This document shows, piece after piece, positions 52,700-60,815 of a DNA stretch of 64,000 bases (positions are counted from its first letter, which is position 1; each line of letters starts with the position of its first letter). The DNA comes from Verrucomicrobiia bacterium. GTDB taxonomy: Bacteria; Verrucomicrobiota; Verrucomicrobiia; Verrucomicrobiales; Akkermansiaceae. Position numbers and translations under genes: made by a program. The notes under the pieces were generated by a model that searched no databases, was not told the DNA's origin, and was given only the letters and a program-made list of their open reading frames with translations. The DNA lies in the NCBI GenBank assembly GCA_030431475.1, contig JAUIJD010000003.1, positions 1 through 64,000 on the forward strand, written 5' to 3'.

Positions 52700-54013
52700 A
52701 TGAGACTCCTGATCCTCTTCCTCCTGGTGGCGCTGCCGGTGTTCGCCGAAGACCGTCCGCCCAACATCGTGCTGCTCTACTCCGACGATGCGGGGTTCGC
52801 CGATTTCGCGTTTCAGCCGAACTGCCGGGACGACGTGAAATCGCTGACGCCGAGGATCAGCAGCCTGGCGGCCGACGGTGCGAGGTTGACCAATGGCTAC
52901 ATGAGTGGCTGCGTCTGCTCGCCGTCGCGGGCCGGGATGATGACCGGGCGCTACCAGCAGCGCTTCGGCTACGACAACAACCTGCCGCCCGGCACCAAGG
53001 ACGGTCTTTCGCTCGACGAGACCTTCGGGGTGAAGCGGCTGCAGAAGCTCGGCTACGAGACGGCGCTGATCGGCAAGTGGCACCTCGGGTACCCGGAGAA
53101 GTTCCATCCGAACGAACGCGGCTTCGACTGGTTTTACGGACTGCTCCAGGGGTCGCGGCCCTATTTTCCGATGGAGAAGCCCACGCCGCACCGGGTGATC
53201 CAGGACAACGGCAAGCCCACCGAGGAGATCGGCTACGTGACCGACCGGCTCGGGGACGCGGCGTGCGAGTTCATCCGTGAGAACAAGGAGCAGCCGTTCT
53301 TCGTCTTTCTCTCCTTCACGGCACCCCACGGTCCGCTGCAGCCCAAGGCCGGGGATGTGAAGAAGCTCGATTCCATTTCCCAGAAACGGCGTCGCAACTA
53401 CGCCGGCCTCCTGGTCTCGCTCGATGCCAACGTGGGCAAGGTGCTCGACACCTTGGAAAAGGAGGGCCTGGAGGAGAACACGCTGGTGATCTTCACCAAC
53501 GACAACGGCGGCCAGACCCAGCTCGGGGCCAACAATTTCCCGCTGAAGGGGAAGAAGGGCACGCTGCATGAAGGCGGAGTGCGGGTGCCGTGGGCGCTTC
53601 GCTGGCCGGACAGGATCAAGCCGGGGACCGTGATCGACGATCCGGTGATCTCGCTGGACCTGGTGCCGACCTTCGTCGAGCTGGCCGGCGGTGAGGTGGA
53701 CGACGGATGGAAGCTCGACGGCGTGTCGCTCCGCGACCGGCTGCAGGGAGGGGAGGGGCTTGCGGAGCGGCCGCTCTACTGGCGTCAGCACGGCAGCGCC
53801 GGCGACCGGGCGATGCGCCTCGGAAAGTGGAAGCTTTTCCACGGCCGGAAGAACGGAGAGAAGCCCGCGCTCTACGACCTTTCCAAGGACATCGGGGAGG
53901 AGGAGGACCTCGCCGAGTCGGATCCGGAACAGCTCAAGAAGATGCTGTCGCTGCTCGACGCCTGGGAGAGCGGGATGGAGGAGCCCCGCTGGGGACCCGG
54001 CAAGCGGCCGTGA
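52700..54013 (+). CDS. Secreted sulfatase (formylglycine type, family S1)
   Basis: A 437-residue exported sulfatase (signal MRLLILFLLVALPVFA). Metal residues D29-D30 lie in VLLYSDDAGFAD. The modification motif CSPSR at residues 73-77 is in CVCSPSRAGMMTGRYQQRFG, with Cys73 as the formylglycine precursor. KLGYETALIGKWHLGYPEKF and VIFTNDNGGQTQLG complete the active site. This is the classic GRYQQRFG-type sulfatase common in Planctomycetes and Verrucomicrobia, probably acting on sulfated polysaccharides. It is convergent with the pilus-type operon, 9 bp away, with no visible terminator. Confidence 0.92.
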   Translation: MRLLILFLLVALPVFAEDRPPNIVLLYSDDAGFADFAFQPNCRDDVKSLTPRISSLAADGARLTNGYMSGCVCSPSRAGMMTGRYQQRFGYDNNLPPGTKDGLSLDETFGVKRLQKLGYETALIGKWHLGYPEKFHPNERGFDWFYGLLQGSRPYFPMEKPTPHRVIQDNGKPTEEIGYVTDRLGDAACEFIRENKEQPFFVFLSFTAPHGPLQPKAGDVKKLDSISQKRRRNYAGLLVSLDANVGKVLDTLEKEGLEENTLVIFTNDNGGQTQLGANNFPLKGKKGTLHEGGVRVPWALRWPDRIKPGTVIDDPVISLDLVPTFVELAGGEVDDGWKLDGVSLRDRLQGGEGLAERPLYWRQHGSAGDRAMRLGKWKLFHGRKNGEKPALYDLSKDIGEEEDLAESDPEQLKKMLSLLDAWESGMEEPRWGPGKRP

Positions 54014-54022
54014 AATCCCGCG

Positions 54023-54535
54023 CTAGAGGTCGAGCGGTGGCAGGACGCCGATCGAAGTATCGTAGTCCCCGTCGTTGATGTCATAGGGCTGGAGCCCTTC
54101 GACCGGCTCATCGACGGTGTTGAGAGGCCGGAACTGCTCCGAGTGGGTGTCGACCTGGAAGCGGAGTTCCATCAGGTCGCGGTTGGTTTCGGCGATCTGG
54201 GAGCGGAGTTCGCGATTGATCGCGAGCAGCTCGGTGAGCACCCGGTTGAGTTCCGGCGAGGATGGCGCGGAGGCGGTATCGACGGGGGTGTCGCGGGAGC
54301 TGGCGAGATGCTGCTCCATGGCCGCGTTCTGCCGCTCGAGTTCGGCGATCATCGATCGGGTGTCGAGCGTGGCCGGCGCGCCGGGTTGTCCCGGGGCAGG
54401 GGCGATGGATGCGGGAGCGACGCCGGATTCGGCGATCGCGACCATCTGGCGGACGCTGGCGAAGTGGGACCCGGCGGCTCCTGCCATGATGGCGAGAGCG
54501 GCGCCGCAGAGGATGGGAAGTGTGGCGGGTTTCAT
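54023..54535 (-). CDS. Hypothetical membrane-anchored protein, last gene of the pilus-type operon
   Basis: A 170-residue protein with one N-terminal hydrophobic segment (LPILCGAALAIMAGAAGSHF). A helical coiled-coil-like part follows (SMIAELERQNAAMEQHLASS and LTELLAINRELRSQIAETNR) and a C-terminal tail ending DYDTSIGVLPPLDL. No family is recognised. It overlaps the preceding gene by 4 bp, so it is co-translated with the operon. It may be a periplasmic stabilising or minor subunit. Confidence 0.65.
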   Translation of the reverse strand: MKPATLPILCGAALAIMAGAAGSHFASVRQMVAIAESGVAPASIAPAPGQPGAPATLDTRSMIAELERQNAAMEQHLASSRDTPVDTASAPSSPELNRVLTELLAINRELRSQIAETNRDLMELRFQVDTHSEQFRPLNTVDEPVEGLQPYDINDGDYDTSIGVLPPLDL

Positions 54536-55215
54536 GGTTCTTGCTCGGGGTTGTCTTCGGCGACCTGGGGAGCAGGAAGAGAGTCGAGGAGTTCGGAGAG
54601 GCGGCGGGCGGCCTCGTCGAGGCGGTCCGCGTTGTGGTCGAGCTCGTGAATGCTGTCGGCAAGGATGGAGCCGAGGGTCTTCTCCTGGGCGTAGCCGAGC
54701 GCCGGGTCGAAGCCCGGTTCGGACAAGGCGAACACCTGGCTGCCGTCGGCGTCGGGCACCAGCAGGTGGGGCCGGATGGAGAGGCCGAGCTTCGTGCCGT
54801 TCGCGAGTTCCACGGTTTCGGAAAACGCCGGGGCGTCCTGGGTCTGGATGATCTTCCAGCCGGGAGGCGGGGACGAGAGCGGCTTGGCGGGGAAGGGGGC
54901 GAGGATGTTCACCTCGGCGGCACTGAAGCGTCCGGTGGCGGTTCCGCCCTCGACCTCGACGGAGACCCCGGTGGGCTGCGAGATTTCGTCGGCGGGCTCG
55001 TCGGCCACGGCGCCATCGATGAATTCGGCCTCCGCCGGCGGGCTGCCGGTGACGAGCACGGGCGGGCCGAGTTCCATGGCAAGGGCGTCGTCGGTATCCT
55101 CGCCGCTGTTCTCGAGCAGGGCGGTGAGGACGGGATCCCGCTCCGAGTCCTTCGGGGCGATGTCCTGGGCGGCGAGCGGCAGCGCGCCGAGAAGAATAAG
55201 GGCGACGACTTTCAT
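54532..55215 (-). CDS. Hypothetical exported protein of the pilus-type operon
   Basis: A 227-residue protein with a signal peptide MKVVALILLGALPLAAQD. It has an acidic linker, a central beta-like region (GWKIIQTQDAPAFSETVELA, LGLSIRPHLLVPDADGSQVF), and a helical C-terminus LADSIHELDHNADRLDEAAR. No enzymatic motif is seen. Both ends overlap neighbours by 4 bp. It is exported and probably periplasmic; its role in the machine is unknown. Confidence 0.65.
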   Translation of the reverse strand: MKVVALILLGALPLAAQDIAPKDSERDPVLTALLENSGEDTDDALAMELGPPVLVTGSPPAEAEFIDGAVADEPADEISQPTGVSVEVEGGTATGRFSAAEVNILAPFPAKPLSSPPPGWKIIQTQDAPAFSETVELANGTKLGLSIRPHLLVPDADGSQVFALSEPGFDPALGYAQEKTLGSILADSIHELDHNADRLDEAARRLSELLDSLPAPQVAEDNPEQEP

Positions 55216-55973
55216 CGGGCTTTGATCTCGATGGCTTCGGTGGAGTTGAGCGCGGCGTGCTCGGCGCTCCCCGCCCCCTGGTTCTCGGGAACGGTCGGGC
55301 TGTCGGCGCGCAGCGAGGAGTCGGGGATGGAGTCGATGATCAACTCGTCCCATTCGGAAATGAGTCCCACGGCCTCGTCGCGAAGTGCCCGGGAACGCTG
55401 GCGGTAGTCGTGGATCCGCCCGAGGAGCGAGCGCGCCTTGGCGACGTCGCCCTCGCTCCAGCGCACGACGCCGCTCTGGTAGAGCACGGGCACGTCGAGC
55501 GTGATGCGGCCGAGGTCCTCGTCGGCGGGGCCGGTGGCGCCGAGGATGTGTTGAATGCGGAGGTTGGTTTCCTCGTAGGGATTCTCCCGGGATTCGGCGA
55601 GTGCCTCGGGAGCCACGGCGGCGGGCCGGCTCGGCGCTTCGTCCGGGATGCCGTCGATCTCGGTTGCCGGTCCCGATTTCTCCGGAGTGGCGGCAAGGGC
55701 CGGCGCCGCCGGCGCGGAGGGAGCCGGGGCGGGGTCGGTTCCGATGACGGGCTTGGTGATGTAGAGGTAGCAGAAGGCGCCCGCGAGAAGGGTGCTGATG
55801 CCGAGCAACCACGGGTAGGCCCGCTGCGTCGGGCAGCTTCCGCGGCGCTGGTTGTTGGAGCCGGCGCCGGTCGGTCCGAGTTCGAGTGTCGTCGGCACGG
55901 CACCGCCGGAGCGGCGCGCGGGGGCGGGGCTCAGTTTCTCCGGGTTGGTGGGAAGGGGCTGCATGGAATTCAT
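55212..55973 (-). CDS. Hypothetical single-pass membrane protein of the pilus-type operon
   Basis: A 253-residue protein. The cytosolic N-terminus of about 50 residues is followed by one membrane helix (YPWLLGISTLLAGAFCYLYI), then an Ala/Pro-rich linker. A helical periplasmic domain follows, with RIQHILGATGPADEDLGRIT, LDVPVLYQSGVVRWSEGDVA and RSLLGRIHDYRQRSRALRDE. The architecture (short cytosolic tail, TM, linker, periplasmic domain) resembles PilN/GspM- or TonB-like connectors, but no homology is claimed. It is translationally coupled at both ends. Confidence 0.65.
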   Translation of the reverse strand: MNSMQPLPTNPEKLSPAPARRSGGAVPTTLELGPTGAGSNNQRRGSCPTQRAYPWLLGISTLLAGAFCYLYITKPVIGTDPAPAPSAPAAPALAATPEKSGPATEIDGIPDEAPSRPAAVAPEALAESRENPYEETNLRIQHILGATGPADEDLGRITLDVPVLYQSGVVRWSEGDVAKARSLLGRIHDYRQRSRALRDEAVGLISEWDELIIDSIPDSSLRADSPTVPENQGAGSAEHAALNSTEAIEIKAR

Positions 55974-56443
55974 CGGTCGGCGGCGGCCGATTCGGGAGAT
56001 GGGGCGGGGACCGCCTTGGGAGGGGAGGCGGCGACGGCGTGGGTGACGATGATCTGGTTCGACACGCCGGGGAAACTGGTGAGCGTGAGGGTGCGTTCGG
56101 TGAGGCGGATCTGGCGCAGCACGCCGCCCTTTTCCGAGCGGGCCTGGACCCCGGGCACCACCTCGAGGGCGCCGCCTTCACCCTGCTGGCGCCCGATGCC
56201 GTCGGAGCGGTAGATCTTGTACTCGCTCGAGTTCTCGACCTCGCCGGTGGTCGAGATGCGGACCGTGATGCCGTCGGTGTAGACGCTCAGGCGGAGCGGC
56301 TTGATCGTGGTCGGCTTCGCCTGGTCCTCGGTGACCTTGATGCGCGAGCGGACGACGAAATCGCCGATGTGCCGGAACTCGGCGGCGGCCGCCGTGGAAA
56401 CGGCGATCAGCAGGAATCCGAGGATGGCGGCGCGCTTCTTCAT
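55970..56443 (-). CDS. Hypothetical exported beta-rich protein of the pilus-type operon
   Basis: A 157-residue protein with signal MKKRAAILGFLLIAVSTAAA. A compact beta-rich domain follows (FRHIGDFVVRSRIKVTEDQA, LRLSVYTDGITVRISTTGEV, TLTSFPGVSNQIIVTHAVAA) with an Ala/Pro-rich tail. It looks like a small periplasmic or outer-membrane-associated protein. Family unknown. It starts inside the stop of the pseudopilin gene (4-bp overlap), so it may be a partner of that pseudopilin. Confidence 0.65.
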   Translation of the reverse strand: MKKRAAILGFLLIAVSTAAAAEFRHIGDFVVRSRIKVTEDQAKPTTIKPLRLSVYTDGITVRISTTGEVENSSEYKIYRSDGIGRQQGEGGALEVVPGVQARSEKGGVLRQIRLTERTLTLTSFPGVSNQIIVTHAVAASPPKAVPAPSPESAAADR

Positions 56444-56850
56444 TCTCCCACGTCCCACAACGAGTCGTTCGGCTTTCCGGAAGGGTCGTAGACCGTGCCG
56501 GTGGTGTCGATGATGACGGGGGGAGAAACGGTGACCTTGATGTCGCGGGTGACGCTGTCGAGACCTTCGACCTGAGGGAAGCTCGCCGGCTTGCTGGGCA
56601 GGTAGGGAAGGAGGTCGGCGCGACTGATGGAGGAGACCGGGGTCGTCGGATGGTCGGCGAGGTAGGTGCGCTGCGCGACGTAGACCGAACGCAGCGTTTC
56701 CGAGGCGTCGCGACCCGCCTTCCAGGTGCCCACGGCACTGGAGAAAAAGATGCCCGTGCTCATGAGCGCGATCAGCAGGCCGATCACGAGCGACATTTCA
56801 ATCAGCGTGAAACCCGGAGGAAGGGGCTTCGTTGGACGGGGCGACGTCAT
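56440..56850 (-). CDS. Type IV pilin-like/type II secretion pseudopilin
   Basis: A 136-residue protein. The leader MTSPRPTKPLPPG is followed by FTLIEMSLVIGLLIALMSTG with the +5 Glu, so it should be processed by a PilD-type peptidase. After the N-terminal helix comes GRDASETLRSVYVAQRTYLA, a conserved amphipathic section, then a short globular part with YLPSKPASFPQVEGL and YDPSGKPNDSLWD at the end. It is the only pilin-like subunit among the visible genes of the operon, and probably its fibre-forming member. Confidence 0.85.
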   Translation of the reverse strand: MTSPRPTKPLPPGFTLIEMSLVIGLLIALMSTGIFFSSAVGTWKAGRDASETLRSVYVAQRTYLADHPTTPVSSISRADLLPYLPSKPASFPQVEGLDSVTRDIKVTVSPPVIIDTTGTVYDPSGKPNDSLWDVGE

Positions 56851-56908
56851 GGTCGGATTGAGACTAGGTTGATTCGGCGGACCGGAAAAGCAGGAAATCT
56901 TAAGGATA

Positions 56909-57325
56909 TCAGCCCTTCATGATTTCGAGCGATTCCATGAGGTTCTTGCGGAAGGTCGGGTTGCTCCACAAGGAGCGGATGGCGTTGGTGGCGACGAACA
57001 CCCCGATCGCGGTGACGAGGACCCAGGCGCACCACCAGGTGACCGACTTGTTGTCCTTCGGGGCGACCAGCGGGACGTACCAGGCCTTTCGGTCCACCAC
57101 GCGCGTGGTGAACATCTGGTTGTGTTCCTTGAGCTGGCCGATGAGCGCGTCGGCCGACTTCGAGGAGCGGGCGACGAAGCGGTGCCGGAAGCGGCGTCCG
57201 GGGGTGTCCGGGAGCTCCTCGGCGCGGATCCCCGAGGGGATCATCTCCGGCGGCCGCAGCGAGTAGACGTGGATTTCGTGGACGAACTTCTCACGCAGCC
57301 ATCGATCGAATCGGGTCAGTTGCAT
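56909..57325 (-). CDS. Hypothetical protein with C-terminal membrane helix (pilus-type operon)
   Basis: A 138-residue protein whose hydrophilic N-terminal ~95 residues include RFRHRFVARSSKSADALIGQ. One helix (WWCAWVLVTAIGVFVATNAI) lies close to a short basic C-terminus. No family is recognised. It lies between the platform protein gene (34-bp gap) and the pseudopilin gene (58-bp gap), the two largest breaks in the operon. It could be a membrane accessory of the platform protein. Confidence 0.6.
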   Translation of the reverse strand: MQLTRFDRWLREKFVHEIHVYSLRPPEMIPSGIRAEELPDTPGRRFRHRFVARSSKSADALIGQLKEHNQMFTTRVVDRKAWYVPLVAPKDNKSVTWWCAWVLVTAIGVFVATNAIRSLWSNPTFRKNLMESLEIMKG

Positions 57326-57359
57326 GGCATGGCGTCGGTTGTGGGTTGGTGTCGCGGGA

Positions 57360-58529
57360 TCATCCGATGCCGCCCTGCATCATCTTCGGACCCATGAGGA
57401 AGATGGGAAGGAAGGTGCCGATGAAGACCGCGGCGATCAGGCCGACCGCCACGATGAGGACGATGAAGTTGACGGTCGCGGTGAAGGTGCCCATCGCGTT
57501 CTCGGCGTCCTCCTCGTACATCTGCGAGAGCATCTCGAGCTGGTTGTCGAGTGATGCGGACTTCTCGCCGATGGAGAGCATGTGGACGACCTGGGTGTCG
57601 ACCGACGTGTACTTGGAGAAGGCAGTGGACAAGGGAACCCCGGAATTCTCGTACTTGTCGGCGGCGTCGCGGAGTTCGTGGTAGAAGGGGGTTCCGCGGA
57701 CGCTGTTCGCCGAGACGCGGATCGCCTTGGCGAGGTTGATGCCGTTGGCGTGGAGGAGCCGGATGGTGGAGAGGAAGGTCATCTGGCGCAGGCTCATGAT
57801 GAGGACGCGCAGCAGGCGCCACTTCGACATCGCGAGTCCGAGGATGGTGTTGCGCAACTTCGAGGACCGCCAGATCACGATGATGATGGCGATGATGATG
57901 CCGACGACGACCGGCCAGATGGCCTGGGTGGTGTGCGCGACGCCGAAGGAGATGGCGGTGAGGCCGTCGGGTTCCTGCCGGACCGACTTGAGCATGTCCT
58001 CGACCTGCGGGACGATCTTCACCTGGGAGACGATGAAGGCGCCGGAGAGAATGGTGATCACGATCGCCGGCATCATGGTGGCCTTGCGGATCGCCTTGGT
58101 GAAGTAGAGCTCGCTGGTGAAGCGGGCGGCCAGCGAACTGAAGGCCTCGTGCAGCTGACCGGCATCGGCGCCGGCCTGGATCAGGCCGACCACCATCTCG
58201 CTGAAACGTCCGGTCCTCCGGAACGCCTCGTGGACGCTGACCCCGGAGCCGATGTCCTCGCGGATCTGCTCGAGGGCGCCCGCCATGATCTTGTTGGGCA
58301 GGCCCTGGCTGTAGTACTTGATCGCATCGGCCGTGTTGATCTGCGCGCGCAGCATCGAGCTCAGACCACGGAAGACGCCGATCAGCTCCTTCTTGGTGAA
58401 CTGCTTGGGTTGGTTGCCCCGGCCGAAGTTGATCTCGATGGATCCCTTCTTCTTTTTCCCGGAGCCCGGTTTGGCAGCGGGCTTGGCGGGAGCGGCGGGT
58501 GTTTTGGCGGTGGCTGAGGCGCTAGTCAT
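57360..58529 (-). CDS. pilC: Type II secretion/type IV pilus inner-membrane platform protein (GspF/PilC)
   Basis: A 389-residue platform protein with two duplicated GspF domains: ELIGVFRGLSSMLRAQINTA...EAFRRTGRFSEMVVGLIQAG and QMTFLSTIRLLHANGINLAK...VVHMLSIGEKSASLDNQLEM. Three hydrophobic regions are present (PAIVITILSGAFIVSQVKIV, VVVGIIIAIIIVIW, IVLIVAVGLIAAVFIGTFLP). The N-terminal ~40 residues are Ala/Pro/Lys-rich. It forms the membrane core on which the assembly ATPase acts. It overlaps the ATPase gene by 8 bp. Confidence 0.9.
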   Translation of the reverse strand: MTSASATAKTPAAPAKPAAKPGSGKKKKGSIEINFGRGNQPKQFTKKELIGVFRGLSSMLRAQINTADAIKYYSQGLPNKIMAGALEQIREDIGSGVSVHEAFRRTGRFSEMVVGLIQAGADAGQLHEAFSSLAARFTSELYFTKAIRKATMMPAIVITILSGAFIVSQVKIVPQVEDMLKSVRQEPDGLTAISFGVAHTTQAIWPVVVGIIIAIIIVIWRSSKLRNTILGLAMSKWRLLRVLIMSLRQMTFLSTIRLLHANGINLAKAIRVSANSVRGTPFYHELRDAADKYENSGVPLSTAFSKYTSVDTQVVHMLSIGEKSASLDNQLEMLSQMYEEDAENAMGTFTATVNFIVLIVAVGLIAAVFIGTFLPIFLMGPKMMQGGIG

Positions 58530-60216
58530 CGGAATAGGTCATGTCGATTACCTTCGAGACCGCGGCGAGGTCGGTCTTGCCCTCCTTGAGCAGCCGCAGT
58601 CCCGCCTTGCGGAGGTTCGGCAGCTTGCCTTCTTCCTGGATCTTCACTTCCAGTTCGTAGGGGGAGATCTCGCCTTTCGAGAGCATGTCGGAGACCTTGG
58701 GGGTGATGGGGATGATTTCGAGGATGGCGGTCCGACCGCTGTAGCCGGTGCCGCGGCATTCGGCGCAGCCACCCTGCTTGGCGACGAAGGCCGGCGTGTT
58801 CGCCCAGCTGTCGTCGAGGCAGAAGACGCGCCGGTTGGTCTCGTCGATGCCCTCGGACGGCTCCTTGCAGTAGGGGCAGAGCACCTTCACCAGGCGCTGG
58901 GCGCAGGCGGCCTTGAGGGTCTGGGCGATCTTCCAGCGCTCGATGCCGAGCTGCTCGAAACGTTCGATGATCTGGGAGGCGCGGGGCGTGTGGATGGTGG
59001 TGAGCACCTTGTGGCCGGTGACGGCGGCCTCGATGGCCAGCTCGGCGGACTCGATGTCGCGCACCTCGCCCATGAGGATGATGTCGGGGTCGCTCCGCAT
59101 GAAGGAGCTGATCATCGGCTTGAACTCCTTGGGCGACTTGAGGTCGCAGTGGGTGATGCCGGCGACCTCGTCCTCCACCGGATTCTCCAGGGTCAGGATG
59201 TTGACCTCGGGACGGTTCAGCTCGCGCAGGATGGCGTTCAGGGTGGTCGACTTGCCCGAGCCGGTCGGGCCCGACATGACGATGATCCCGGCCGGGACCT
59301 TCATCACCTTGTAGAGCTCGAAGAGGGTCTCCTCGTCGAAGGCGAGGGTGCCCTTGCCGAGCGTGACGTTGATGTGGCCCTTGTCGAGGAGACGCATCGT
59401 CACGTGATAGCCCCGGTAGGTGCGGTGCCGCTCGTAGCGGATGTCGATGGGGCGGTGGAAATAGGAGATCGTGAAGCGTCCCGAGATGCCCGGCGTGGTG
59501 TTCCGGATCTCGGTGGGGAGCTTCATCAGGTTGAGCAGGAACGCATCGAGGCGGTCCTTGAGCTTCATCGGGATCTCGACCTTCTGCTGGAGGTCGCCGT
59601 CGACCCGGAAAGCGTAGTAGAAGACCTCCTTCTCGACCTTGAAGTGGATGTCCGAAGCCCGCTGCTTCACCGCGTCGGCCATGATGGTCGCGACGAGCTG
59701 GGCCATCGGCTCGGTGTAGTCGGTGGTGACGTCGAAGTCCCGGATGTCGTCGTCCTGGTCCTCGACGTCGATGGCCTCGAGTTCGGAGCGGCTGGGACCG
59801 GAACTCGAGGCGACCGATTCGATCGCGCGGCTGATCTCCGACGCGAGCGTGACGATCTTGACGATCTCGAGATCGGGAAAGCGGGGTGCCAGGTACTCGT
59901 CGGCCAGCGGGCTCCACGGATTGGCGATCGCGACGATCAGCTGGTCGCCGCTGGTGCAGATGGGACTGAAGAACCCGCGGGTGAGGACGGTGGGGTCGCA
60001 GTAGGTGTGGAGAGAGGCGTCGCAGAACTCGGCCACCTTCGGGAAGAAGGGAAGCCCGTTGATGCGGGCGACGGCGGCCATGAAGCAGTTCCGCGTCACC
60101 CGGTTTCCCACCTGGTCGTGGGGCAGTTCGCCGTACTGCGGGTCGTGCTCGGCGAGCGCGTTCATGATGCGCCCGCTGATCAGCTCGTTGAACGACATGC
60201 CGTCGAAATCGATCAT
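58522..60216 (-). CDS. pilB: Type II secretion/type IV pilus assembly ATPase (GspE/PilB)
   Basis: A 564-residue hexameric ATPase with an N-terminal T2SSE-type domain (about 30-135). Walker A is GPTGSGKST (316-324), the Asp box ENPVED (344-349), Walker B ILMGEVRD (380-387) and the His box TTIHTP (406-411). The tetracysteine zinc motif is C447-x2-C450 ... C484-x2-C487 (LCPYC and GGCAEC), followed by GYSGRTAILEI, typical of GspE/PilB extension ATPases. It drives polymerisation of the pseudopilin from the cytosol. No PilT-type retraction ATPase is in the window. It overlaps both neighbours by 4-8 bp. Confidence 0.94.
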   Translation of the reverse strand: MIDFDGMSFNELISGRIMNALAEHDPQYGELPHDQVGNRVTRNCFMAAVARINGLPFFPKVAEFCDASLHTYCDPTVLTRGFFSPICTSGDQLIVAIANPWSPLADEYLAPRFPDLEIVKIVTLASEISRAIESVASSSGPSRSELEAIDVEDQDDDIRDFDVTTDYTEPMAQLVATIMADAVKQRASDIHFKVEKEVFYYAFRVDGDLQQKVEIPMKLKDRLDAFLLNLMKLPTEIRNTTPGISGRFTISYFHRPIDIRYERHRTYRGYHVTMRLLDKGHINVTLGKGTLAFDEETLFELYKVMKVPAGIIVMSGPTGSGKSTTLNAILRELNRPEVNILTLENPVEDEVAGITHCDLKSPKEFKPMISSFMRSDPDIILMGEVRDIESAELAIEAAVTGHKVLTTIHTPRASQIIERFEQLGIERWKIAQTLKAACAQRLVKVLCPYCKEPSEGIDETNRRVFCLDDSWANTPAFVAKQGGCAECRGTGYSGRTAILEIIPITPKVSDMLSKGEISPYELEVKIQEEGKLPNLRKAGLRLLKEGKTDLAAVSKVIDMTYSDD

Positions 60217-60794
60217 AGTCCGAAGTGCTTGCGGGAGAGGAAGGACCAGCTCTCGTAGTCGAGGCGGACGACGGTGACGAACGGGCGGATGGCGAAACGG
60301 CGGTTGACCACGGAAAGGATGCGGCCGCCCATGATGTGGGCCGCCACGGGATTGAGCGCGCCGGTGCCGATCGCGTCGGTGTCCTCGGCGAAGATGACCG
60401 GTGCGAGGAGCTCGCGGGCGAGCTCGTGGAGCTGGGTGTAGGCCTCGTAGAAGGCCGACGGCGCCATGAGCTTGCCGGCGAAGGGAATCAGCGGGGGAGC
60501 CGGGGAGAGGACCAGGTTGACCTCGTGCGAGATGCGTGAGACCTCGGCCCCCATGTGTTCCTCCTCGGTCCCCTTGATGCGGGCCAGCAGTTCGATGAGA
60601 TCGATCGGAGTGCCGTCTTCACGGCCGGCCTCGTAGCGTTGCCGGAGTCGCCGGATCTCCCCGTCGTCGGCGAGTTCGGCCCTCTCGAACGCCGCGATCG
60701 TGTGATCGAGGCACTCCTCCCGGCACTTGGCGACCAGGCTTTCGGTGCCGGTCGTGTCGTCGGTCGGATGCTCGAGTGGGGCGACTTCGCTCAT
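60213..60794 (-). CDS. Hypothetical protein of the pilus-type operon
   Basis: A 193-residue soluble protein without signal peptide or membrane helix. It has a helical N-terminal half (DGEIRRLRQRYEAGREDGTP) and a mixed C-terminal half (HEVNLVLSPAPPLIPFAGKL, GTGALNPVAAHIMGGRILSV, PFVTVVRLDYESWSFLSRKH). I recognise no family. Its gene sits between the secretin and the ATPase genes and overlaps the latter by 4 bp, so it may be a cytosolic regulator or coupling protein of the ATPase. Confidence 0.65.
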   Translation of the reverse strand: MSEVAPLEHPTDDTTGTESLVAKCREECLDHTIAAFERAELADDGEIRRLRQRYEAGREDGTPIDLIELLARIKGTEEEHMGAEVSRISHEVNLVLSPAPPLIPFAGKLMAPSAFYEAYTQLHELARELLAPVIFAEDTDAIGTGALNPVAAHIMGGRILSVVNRRFAIRPFVTVVRLDYESWSFLSRKHFGL

Positions 60795-60815
60795 GACGGG
60801 AAGGAGGAGGTTGGA

